This document shows positions 47,633 through 64,000 of a stretch of 64,000 bases of DNA, in pieces. The notes under the pieces are model-generated. The model did no database searches, had not been told where the DNA came from, and was given only the letters and a program-made list of their open reading frames with translations. The first letter of the stretch is position 1; each line of letters starts with the position of its first letter. The position numbers and the translations under genes are program-made. Origin of the DNA: Kryptolebias marmoratus (taxonomy: Eukaryota; Chordata; Actinopteri; Cyprinodontiformes; Rivulidae); the NCBI RefSeq assembly GCF_001649575.2, contig NC_051453.1:15169138-15233137 (forward strand), given 5' to 3'.

Positions 47633-47850
47633 TACACTGAACAACAATATAAACTGAACACTTTTGTTTTTGCTCCCATTTTTCAATGAGCTGGTCTTTT
47701 ACTCTCAAATATTGTTCCCAAACTTGTGCAAATCTGTGTTAGTGAGCATAATCCATCCACCTCACAGGTGTGGCATATCAAGATGCTGATTAGACAGCAT
47801 GGTTAATGCACAGGTGTGCCTTAGGCTGGCCACTTTAAAATGTGCAGTTT
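47633..47850 (+). mobile_element. Truncated Tc1/mariner 5' end
   Basis: 'cactgaacaacaatataaac', then 'gaacacttttgtttttgctccca' and 'ccacctcacaggtgtggcatatcaagatgctgatt' are the 5' terminal and leader sequence of a very common fish Tc1/mariner lineage. It stops at 'aaaatgtgcagttta', before the transposase start. Confidence 0.75.
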
Positions 47851-48289
47851 ACTTACAACCCTTAAGCCACATCTAAAAATGGTCATACGTGTATATCTAT
47901 AATACAGGTTAGCACAAATCAGCCATCGTGGGCCTCTAATTCCATCACTTTCTTGATGCATTTATTGTTTCCAATAATAAAAAATAAAACAGCCCAGCAG
48001 CTCCACATGATGATAGAACCTGGTCATGTTTTACTGCAGGTGTGCTACCTTTTATTATGGTCGCATTATGTTGCCTAGTAACAAACTTAAGCTCGGCTTT
48101 CCCTAGGAGCTCTACTTTGGTTTTCTCTGGTCACTGATTCTGAAAACCGGACGATTATCTGTAAAAAGTTCTGCAAACATTATTAAGCTTTTTCTTCTGA
48201 TCTTAGTGTTCAAATCTGCATACTTGCTTGTATGAGTGTTTGACGTTACAATTTCTTACTCTGTAGAATTACTGTTGATTGATCATGTG

Positions 48290-48690
48290 CGAACACTTCA
48301 CTTTGTTACTTTATTTTAATAAAAGTGCCCATGCAGAAGCACTGAAGCACTCTTATTACTAATCAGATGTTCTTTTTTTTTTTTTTTTTGATTCCGCAGC
48401 TTTAGTAAAACCTCTCCAAATATTACATCAAAACATGCCGTCTCATTGGAAATAGACACATACATGACTGTGAGCTATTGGTGAAACGAGTAAAGCAACC
48501 CAGCCTTTTTAAGAGATCTGTGTCTCAAGCAAACTTCTTGCTAAGAACATCTTTCAAAGTTTAAATGGGTCACAGATAGTTGGAGCTTACATAACTGAAC
48601 TGGCATTTTGATATCGTTCATGATTTTTGCACAATCACACTTAATGTTGTGTGATTTTTGAACATTTTACCACAGGATGTTCAACTTAAA
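48290..48690 (+). repeat. Old interspersed repeat, pair member 2
   Basis: It is a diverged copy of 18955-19400 (shared blocks given there), with an internal poly(T) of 18 bases near 48371-48389. Confidence 0.5.
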
Positions 48691-48699
48691 GCATAATGA

Positions 48700-50640
48700 T
48701 GTCACTTAAACTTTTAAACTGTCTAAACTTTCCGAAGTTTTTGCAAACTTTTCCTATTTTCACAAACTTCACACTACACTAAAATACTGGCATTCTTCCA
48801 CTTTAGATTATAACAAAAGTAAGTCCCAAATTTATTATTGAGCTATATAGAAGACCCTTGATGTATGTTGGAACTTCAGGCACTTCAATGTTTCTTATTA
48901 TAATTTTCTGATTTTATTTGATTATTGTTGCTTTTAAAACCATTTCTGTGTCGTTGCTCTCACTTTGGAGGCTTTATTGCATTGTTCAGACAATACGGAA
49001 GCCTTTTTTTTGCATTCAAGTCTAAAGAAACAATTCAGCCGTGCAAATAATTCTGATTGGGTCAGTCAGTACTATTGTTTTAGTATCTTTAATTTATTTA
49101 TCAATGAAAAAAACTGAGTAATTTTACAGGCAAACGGGAGAACAGCCTCTCCACACTGACCTTTTACTGCCTAAAAATAATTAAAAATCATCATTCCACA
49201 AGAACACAGAATCATAAGATGCCTGGCTCTGTAGCAGTATATATCAGAGTAACATAAAACATCTTAATTTGATAATAGCTCATATTTGTAATTCAGTTTA
49301 CAGCATCTGTAGAGTGGAAGAGTGCTGTGAAAAAAAGGAAAAAATAAATAATCAAGGACCCAGAAAGCAGCACAGAAGTTACCTGGAGCACAGTAAGTGT
49401 TTCTGCAGCCTGGTGACCTAAATAAATGATTTACATCTGTATTTCATTTGCTGTTATTATTATTTTAGAGCCTATTTTGAATCAGACTGTGACACACAGC
49501 TGATGCAAGCTGCAAAAAGATGTGGGTGTCCCCTCACCGTCTCTCCCATCTCAATCTACCAGCTGCTATCTATCAGTTTCTCACTCCTTGCATGGATTTC
49601 TAGCTGTTATTAGGAGCCGGCAACTGTGCTCAGGTCAAGACAGGGTGTAAACAAAAAGAGGAATAGAATAGAATAGAATAGAATAGAATAGAATAGAATA
49701 GAATAGAATCCAACCTGAGGTAACGCAGTGGTTCTATGGTCTCAGCTTCTGCTTCAGCTGAGCTGTGGTTCATCTTGTCCATCTGTTTTCACCCGACACG
49801 ACTCGGCAAACACACAAGAAAGGATGAGCTGTGCTCCTCCAAGGAAAACACTTCCGTTCCTTCTCCCTGAGACTCTGATTCAATAAGAGCTCTGTCTCCC
49901 TCTTTAGCCTGGGAAGAGACTGAGAAATCTAAATAGGCTCCCTCCTTATGTATTCCTCTCCACAGCTCTTGATTGGTTCAGATGCTGGAAGGTAATTTCG
50001 AAAACACACACACACACATACACACTGAATCTTGCCTAGATATCCCTGCCTCTCCTTTCTGTCGCTTTCTCACTACTGTGTCCCTGTGTTGGCTCCGTGT
50101 ATCAGCCGCTCACACTGAGAGATCCAGCCAATTAAGAACCAGGAGGCATGATGCTCGCCGGCTGATTGGCTCTCGCTGCCACAATCACAGCTGTTCAGAC
50201 ATCTAGGGTGCAGCGCTCAGCATCACCTCCCCCATAACTCGCACAAACACAGAGGCACACAGTCTCTCGTGCACTTGTGGCGAAGGAATCTTTTCAAGTA
50301 GGATCTAAAAAAAGAAAAAGAAAAAAAAAAAAAAGGGAAGAGAGTGAGGAAACACCTGACTGCTCAGTGCATGAAAAAAACACAACTTTCCTCACTTTAA
50401 ATGACATAATAACACGTGAGCAGATTGCAGGTCCAACACAAGTAACAGATGGTGCGAGCAGAGCTCTCACAACACCGAAATGGATTTTTAATGCATACAT
50501 GCCCATTGGACAGATTTGTAACAGTTAAAGAAGCCCAGTAGCACACAGAGCATTCAGCGCAACCTGCAGCTGCCAAATAATAAGTCATGTGTGGCTCATC
50601 TCATCATGTTTTTAAATAATAAATGTGTATGATGTGAAAT
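48700..50640. other. Intergenic with microsatellite, no gene
   Basis: It contains the GAATA pentanucleotide tract and a GC-richer block at 49720-50250 rich in pyrimidines, but no splice-supported open frame. Confidence 0.5.
49661..49709 (+). repeat. (GAATA)10 pentanucleotide microsatellite
   Basis: Ten almost perfect GAATA units in a row; the last is GAATC. Confidence 0.97.
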
Positions 50641-50649
50641 CGGTCACAG

Positions 50650-51430
50650 GCTTAAAGAGATGCTGAGGCTAAAACGTGCGAAGGTAACTGAGGTGACATG
50701 ATTACTGGTGGTATTGTCAGAATGACCCAAAGACTTGGAGCCAGAACATCGACCATGTTGCATCCTTCGACTAGGTTTGTTTTGATTTTGGCACTAGGTG
50801 GAGGGCTGAAGGCAGCCGTAGGGATGTCAGCAAAAAAAGACAGCAAACTAGGAGAGAGGTCCAGCTCTGAGGTAGAGAGGGACCAGAGATTAGTTATGTC
50901 TTTCAGCCCTTTAAACTACACTAGTGCCATTTATTCTAATTCATTTTCATACACCTGTATTGTTTTCGGCTATTTTAATTTAGTTTATTTCCTCACAAGT
51001 ACATCAACTTTTGTGTATTCTCACACCAGGGTCAATGTAAGTTATATGTTGTTATATATTGTTATATGGTGCTCACTCAGAGAGAAAAAGAGAGAGAGAT
51101 TGTGTTTGAGGGCCTTGGAAGAGTTTTTTTTTTCCTTGCCGAATGAAACAAAACAAAAAAGACAACGATCATCAGGTTTTCACCCCCACGCGCAACAAAA
51201 ACATACAGAATTAGGGGATTTTGTGTGCAGCAATTTGAAAGCACCTGACCCTTTTTAGTTGTGCCAATGTGCAAATTAAATCACTCGTAATGTTTTTTAA
51301 ATTCATCAATTCATGACAGGGAGGACATGCTAAGACTGAAAATTGCAGATGCAACAGAGGTGTCACAATTATGAGTGGTTTCGTCACAATGAGCCACAGA
51401 AAACATCCACCACTGATATGATGACTTGAT
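50650..51430 (+). repeat. Tandem pair of an old repeat (50655-50770 and 51315-51425)
   Basis: 'agatgctgaggctaaaacg...gaggtgacatgattactggtggtattgtcagaatga' is answered 660 bp later by 'acatgctaagactgaaaat...gaggtgtcacaattatgagtggtttcgtcacaatga'. The longest open frame of the window (186 codons, 50698-51258) starts in the first copy, but it runs through AT-rich DNA with no recognisable domain and is not called a gene. Confidence 0.45.
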
Positions 51431-51434
51431 CATC

Positions 51435-52920
51435 TGTGAGGATCACGTCTGTCTGTTGGGTAACTTTGTGTCCTGCGTTTGCCTTAGAGATAACTAGAGA
51501 AATATAAGGATAATGTTGCGATTCTCGTGCAGATAAATTGAGAATTGAAATTGTCAACAGAAACAGAAAAAAAGCTTTTTGTTCTGTGTTAAGCTCGTTA
51601 TTCTATGGGACACGTTTGATATGTTTTTAGGTGACAGTAGCAAATAAGAAAACAGTCTGATTAGATTCCTTACAAAAAAATCTGCATCCAAAGGTTGTAC
51701 ATACAAACAACTTGATTCTTTCATTTTAAAAGTCTTGTGATTTTGCCCTCAATGTACCCATCTGTCCACATAAAATTTGATCTTAATTAGTGAAAAGAAC
51801 CACTGAATGGCCTACATATTTCTCCTTCCATGGGAATAAGTCATGGTGGAAAATAATAGCAAGCTTTCCTTTACAGCTTAACTAACAATGTTTTTTTTTA
51901 AACTGTTTTTGAGCATTCAAGTAGCTGATTCCCAATCTGACTGATCGATTCCTGTAAGAACGCCTATAGGCCAACAGAGATGTTGACATACTCTGCCACC
52001 TAGGGGGCTGTTAATTACTACTTCTATTAGTGCTCCACATTTTGTATTTTCTGTTCTGCAGGACAATATTCAAACATTTGTGGAAGGTTTTCACACAAAC
52101 TTAATTAAAATCCAGTTATTATTACACATTTTGCTTGTATAATGTTTATCCAATTCGTTTAAAGAGCAGCTTCAACTGATAAACGCTGGCAGGTTTGCTC
52201 TCCTGAAATGTTTAAGAGTTTAACTTCACCACACCAAAACAATGACTGTTCTTATGCGTAAAGCAGGGCACTCACGCCCGATTGCCTAAGCACGGAAAGC
52301 ATCCGACTCTCATTTCTCCTTCAAGGTTTCTCTTATTTTTGCTGCTAAATTAGATATTATTGGAATATTTTCCTTCAAGGAAAAAACTTCAAGGTATTCA
52401 GTTTTCGTTAAACTGGTTATCTTGATTGCTTTTCTTTATTACTTGTGGGGAAATCAAAAAAAAAGATATTACCGTGCAGACTTGTTTGTGCAGCTCAGGG
52501 GCTGGAACAAAATTGATGGTGAACAGTTGACTTTCAGATCAATATAGGGAGCTCCGAGGTAATAAGTTTACGTTTAATTTTTGCACTCTGCTGCCATCTA
52601 GTGTCTTTTGCAAGCACTGAAAACTAAAATCAAAGACAGCTGTATGCAGAAACATCACAGCTTCACAAAATCACTGTCCACCACAGGATGATGACTGCAT
52701 TAAAACATTTGTGAAGTCAGAATAAGTTTACAAAGTGAACTGAATATAAAACTGAAAGGCAGCTTTAAGCTGTTTGGAATAAGATTAGAGGGGATCATTC
52801 CAGAGATCAGAACTGTAAAAGTAACAGTGTGGCATAAATGTGTGATTTAATCAGCGCTCTGCTGCATACTTTTAGTGTCCGCGGTTCACCGGGAGGACTC
52901 CCAATAAACAGACAAACCAA
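51435..52920. other. Intergenic between old repeats and gatad2a 3' end
   Basis: It contains the second half of the 47.05/51.72-kb repeat pair. No gene was seen. Confidence 0.5.
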
Positions 52921-52924
52921 GCGT

Positions 52925-54215
52925 GAATGAGGGGTTAAAATTAGTTTTATTATTTGATAGAGCAGAAAATATTCCCAAAAAAACAAATTATTTCTTTTAC
53001 ATTGTTGTCGTCTTTTTTAAATTCTGCACTGCGCTGCGTCAGGCAGCGCATCGACCCCAAACAAACGGAATGGTGACATTGTCGCCAAACAGCAGCAGCA
53101 GCAGCAGGAAGTAGTCAGGACAGCACAGGGTTACACTTAGCAGGGCACAAAATGAAGGGCTCATTCCAGATTGCGCTTTTACCTATCTTTTTTTTTTTAA
53201 ACCTCCGTAAGACGTGTGGACTGCTACTTTTTGCTCGTCAGGAATGTTCAGACAACCTGGAAGTGGCAAGCAATCGAACTTCAACTTTGTACGTTTGTGT
53301 TTTGATCAGCAACTTGCATACTGCGCTGATCTGTATCAACCCCCTGCCCCTCCTCCCGAGTGTCCAGTGACCCCAGCACGAGAGATAAACTTCAACTGAT
53401 GCCGCGTCACATAATGCAGTGCACCACCTTTTGATTACTGACAAAAAAAAAACGAGTCTTAAGAAGGAATTGATTCAAATCTATGAGATCACATCAACGA
53501 CGCTGAAATCTGGAGTGAGATGATCGAGCAGCAAAATGTGGAGTTTATAATCAGATAATAATAATTATTACACAATTTATGAAGGGTAGGAAGAACTAAG
53601 TTTGGTAGGATTGGTTGTTTTTTTTTTAACCTATAACTTGTGAAACAAAACAAAGAATAAAATAAACATCAATATTTTCCGTATCTTGGACTTGGTGACA
53701 CGTTTCAAAAAGGACACATAAATGTAAAGCTATTGCTGAAAGGTACAACATATGCAACCGGATCACCTCGGTGACTGAAATAAAAACAAAAGAAAACTGA
53801 TAAATAACTGCTTGTGTAAATCCAACAGGAGGAAATGCTGAAGTTTAGTGCGGGACACTAGTTTTGTATAATATTCGGATGAAAATGCACTCCAGCTCTT
53901 GTGAAGGGCAGAGACAGCTCTACAGAATGAGCTGACAGACATACACGCCTTAAAGACTAAAAAAAGGTTCATGCCCTTTGTTGCTTTAGGGTTTTTTTTG
54001 TTTTGTTTTGTTTTGCATAACTACATTCTGAAAGCCGTCCAGCTTCATTCAGATCAGTTGAAGGTTGCGTGGGAGCCACTTGACACATTAAAAAAAAGCA
54101 AAATTTTACTTTTATCCATTCAAACATAGGGCATGACTTTACTAACCCTATAAATAAATTCAGCTTATCTATAGAAGAAACAAAATGCACCACAACCTAT
54201 GACTAAAAGCAAAAA

Positions 54216-54247
<32 letters not shown>

Positions 54248-55404
54248 TCGTCAATAACTTGACAGTCCTTACACCCGCTCAGTTTAGCATGAATTCATGT
54301 TTATATCCAGAGAGGGTTCAAAAAAACTAGAAACCTTCTAGCAGAAGGGATTCCATTTGGGCTCCAACTAATTCTTTGGAAGGTTTTTTTTTTTTTTCTT
54401 TTTTTTTTACAATATTCAATAAGAATAGTCCTCCGAACAAATGCGCCGTGTTTTTACATGAGTCTGTGAAACCTTAATCTTTATTCTTCCTCTTCATCTT
54501 AAGCAAAGTATTTAAAAGTAGGCCACAACATGGAACCCAGCAGATGTAAAACCACCTAAACAGTAACATTAGCCTTTAAATTCAGACCTCGACAAGAGGC
54601 CACCTCCAAAGTGTCAGGGAGCACAATAGTCCAAACACAGTATGTGACTTACAAGAAGAGAAGACAAAATCCTAACATTCAGCCATACAAAATAATCCAA
54701 CGCACATCAACTTCTCCAATATACACACTAAGGTTGCTGAGAAGAGGCAGTCTGTGTGCAGATAGAGATCTTTTTTTTTTTTACTGTCCTTTTTTTAAGT
54801 TTCATTATTTTTTTTGCAAAGCTGAAGCAGTTAATATTTTATGGATGTCCCTCGAAGCTCGACAATCCGCACGTCGAGGTCCTCCATTAAGTTCAGTTAG
54901 GCCGACACACGGGCCAGGGTCTGAGTGGCTCAGACTGGAGAGGGCAGGACGTGAGGCGAATATCTTATACTATAGAGATCGGTGTAAATCCCCCGCCTGC
55001 AACAGAGGCAGGAGAGCTCGGGGATTCGTGTGGCAACTTCCTCTTGGTGCAACTGGAAGGTTCAAGCAATAAACAAAACGGGGAAGAGGCGACGTCGCTC
55101 CACACACACACACACACACACACACACTAATGTCAACCCTTGGAAAAGGTACCCAAAATTTATTCAACATCGTTTCCCTGAAGCTGCTGTTGCGCAACTT
55201 CAGTTTCGGAAAAGATTCAGATGAGGAAGTTGGTGGCATAAAAAGATGGGAAGGAGGTGTAAGAAAAACAAAAATCTTATTCTGCTCGATGGCCATTTGG
55301 GACACAGGCAGAGTCCATAGAAAAGATCTGAATGATAATGAGAATGGCTGTTATTGATATTAAGAAAGCTAAGAGTTGTGGTGTCAGTAAGGAGTAAGAT
55401 TGCA
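52925..55404 (-). other. gatad2a: Probable gatad2a 3' UTR / downstream region
   Basis: The sequence following the gatad2a stop codon holds no other exon and no member of the repeat families found elsewhere. Canonical AATAAA signals on the minus strand lie at about 55163-55158, 54485-54480 and 52951-52946, so the 3' UTR could be about 0.25, 0.9 or 2.5 kb. Homopolymer A/T runs and a (CA)13 tract at 55101-55127 lie inside. The choice of end is inferred; the 153-codon plus frame at 54611 is not a gene. Confidence 0.45.
55101..55127. repeat. (CA)13 microsatellite
   Basis: A pure dinucleotide tract in the probable gatad2a 3' UTR. Confidence 0.97.
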
Positions 55405-62035
<6,631 letters not shown>

Positions 62036-62048
62036 GGCTGCTCTCACC

Positions 62049-64000
62049 CTGGAGATAAAGACAAAGCAAATGGTTACAAAGTCATTAAAATATATTCACA
62101 CAACACACGACCAGCAAACAAAAAATAAATAAAACAAGTTTGATAGGGGGAAAAATACCTTATTAGACACCAGTAAAAAGTTTACAATAATGTAAAAATA
62201 TCAAGGAGCATTGTTACTGAGGCACTATCAGCACTGGCTGGTTTTACAGGGAGGAGCAACAATAGGCACTTTCACATAACAGTTTTGCGAAAGGGCCACA
62301 CAGACCGTCCGCCTTTAAGCTCCCTCTGTCCATTTACAGATCACTAATTAAGCTGGCCACGGCCCGCATAGAGGTGAGTTTTCAGAAATAAAGCGGGCTT
62401 TTCAGAACCAAAAGAGGCATGGAGTGGAACTCAGCTGTGGTGACATGAAACGCTACACATTTAATGCGTGACAGACGTTTCCCTCAGGCCATTTTCAAGA
62501 CACGATGAATTAACTCCGTTTAGAAATTCTCTTTGTTGTTAACATTTTTTTTAAAAACTAAACACTAAGTTGCTGTGCGTCTCCTTGGTAAAAAAAAAAA
62601 ACCCAAACAAACAAAAAAACAACTTTGTTGACATTTAATCCTGCAGGGGGGGACGCACAGACCTTATGACATCACTACATCAGATTCTTGAGCCACAAAA
62701 CCAGCTATACTTCTCATAAGTCGACTGTTACGGCTCTGTTACTGCCGTGCTTGGTGGCACAAAGGCACATCAGGGGTAGGTTTGGCTTCAACCCCCCACC
62801 CCCACCCCTCATTCTGCCTCAGTTCATTCAGAAATCACACTGAGGTGGCCAGAAGGCTTTTAAGTCCCGGCTTAAAGGGTTTTGTGAACGTGCCCATTTA
62901 TTCAGTCAATATCCTAAAGCACCTCGCACCAAATATTACTTTATTTCAATACACTGCACATTTAAAAGGTTGCTTCATATTTTGATGCAAGTGAGTTATG
63001 GGGGACTCTCAGCTACTACCACATCAATCTTTAGCCTCATATTTGTAAATTTAATTAAGTTATAGTCATTTTGGGGTTGGCTGTGTTCGATTAGCTGTGA
63101 TGGCGATCTAGAATTTTCAAGCAATAAAATACACAATCATCAAGCAGACTACTAAATTACAATTTGAATGCTGTTTTTAGGTTGCAGCATGCATTTTATT
63201 TTCTTGATAAACCCTTTGTTATATAACAAATGCATTACTTAAACCATAAAATGTCAAGAAAATAAAGACAAGCAATATGATCATTACAATTTTCCTAGCA
63301 AGCTGAATCAAAGGCATTAGACGTTTTTTTTATTTTGATTTTTGAAGACATTTTGTTTTCCATTTAAGAAATGTTCTCAATTTGCCAGCAGCTACAGCAC
63401 CAAGTACAACCCTGAGGTGTATAAACATCTCTTGTTCCTCTATCTGTGCCCCAAAAGATAACCCAAATCTCACAGTAAAGCAACAGCACAAGATAAGAGA
63501 CCCACTTTGATTTCTGGGAAAAACTTATTACGTACACAGCAGAATACAACAACACTGAACACTGTGTTCAACAATCACACCAAACAAACAAATGTAAGCC
63601 ACGCATGTATGATTGAACAGGCACTCGTCTTCTCACTGGAATTAATATTTTATGCCTTTTTATATCAAAAATATATCATGCTTGTAAACACTTTGTGCGA
63701 GGATGAGTACATACTCACAACTCATAAACATATCTTGAAGAATTTATGAGTCAAACCACTTCCCGGAAAAACCAGTTCTAGCTGGTCCAAGTTGGACAGA
63801 AAGCCAGGGTTTAACCCTTGGAGAAACAACAGAGTCGATCCATGCATGGAGCAAGGCAGGAGGAGCGAATGATGTCTTCAGACGTCTCAAAACACAGCTA
63901 CCACATGCAACACAGTGACATGATTTATTTCTATGGTTGCTAAATGTCAACGCATAACATAAAAAGCTGCTATTTGTGGTAATTGATTACTTTCAGAAAA
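62049..64000 (-). other. gatad2a: gatad2a 5' intron, leading out of the window
   Basis: The acceptor at 62049 shows that this is intron. It contains a fragment of the palindrome-ended family at 62985-63112 and otherwise nothing that I can support. No CpG-rich promoter lies inside the window. Confidence 0.6.
62985..63112 (-). repeat. Internal fragment of palindrome-ended repeat family
   Basis: 'gggggactctcagctactaccacatcaatctttagcctcatatttgtaaatttaattaagttatagtcat' matches the reverse body (compare 12965-13040). No ends are present. Confidence 0.65.

Noticed and set aside
50698..51258. Longest open frame of the window, 186 codons, plus strand
   Set aside because: Starts inside one copy of an old repeat, has no recognisable domain, and its middle and end are AT-rich and low-complexity.
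54611..55072. 153-codon plus-strand frame
   Set aside because: Antisense to the probable gatad2a 3' UTR, contains poly(T)-encoded Phe runs, no domain.

Overview
The window reads as nuclear DNA of a teleost fish, probably a percomorph. It has a vertebrate exon/intron structure with GT-AG introns, two recognisable vertebrate genes in human 19p13.11-type order, AT-rich intergenic DNA, and fish-type Tc1/mariner fossils, foldback elements and solo-LTR-like repeats. There is no prokaryotic content. The species cannot be told from the sequence.

Layout: both recognisable genes lie on the minus strand. At the right, gatad2a (p66-alpha, a NuRD subunit) has a complete coding sequence of ten exons between 62035 and 55405. 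I rebuilt it exon by exon: the exons sum to 1920 nt (639 codons plus stop) and all splice phases agree. Its 5' untranslated exon(s) and promoter lie beyond base 64000. Its 3' UTR probably runs to about 55.1, 54.5 or 52.9 kb, each marked by a candidate poly(A) signal. At the left, yjefn3 (AIBP2-type YjeF_N protein) has five coding exons between about 16.6 kb and 3865, with long introns full of repeats. Its extreme N-terminus is uncertain. In human DNA the same-strand order is GATAD2A - (TSSK6) - NDUFA13 - YJEFN3. Here the order of the two outer genes is kept, but I see neither tssk6 nor ndufa13 in the roughly 36-38 kb between them.

The gap from about 16.7 to 52.9 kb holds no gene I can name. 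It contains one cluster of exon-like patches on the minus strand (25.03-26.02 kb), two of which end in stop codons. This is the best place to look for an undescribed gene or an unknown transcript end. The rest is repeats: at least eleven pieces of one interspersed family whose end is a 19-bp near-palindrome and whose body is one to three tandem copies of a roughly 300-bp unit; decayed Tc1/mariner transposases; a 490-bp solo LTR with a 5-bp target duplication; a truncated foldback element; a 0.5-kb purine-rich tract; several old unclassified repeat pairs; and microsatellites.

The two genes act in different pathways: gatad2a in nuclear chromatin repression, yjefn3 in the AIBP/NAXE family linked to apoA-I and cholesterol efflux. 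Their neighbourhood reflects conserved synteny, not a shared pathway.
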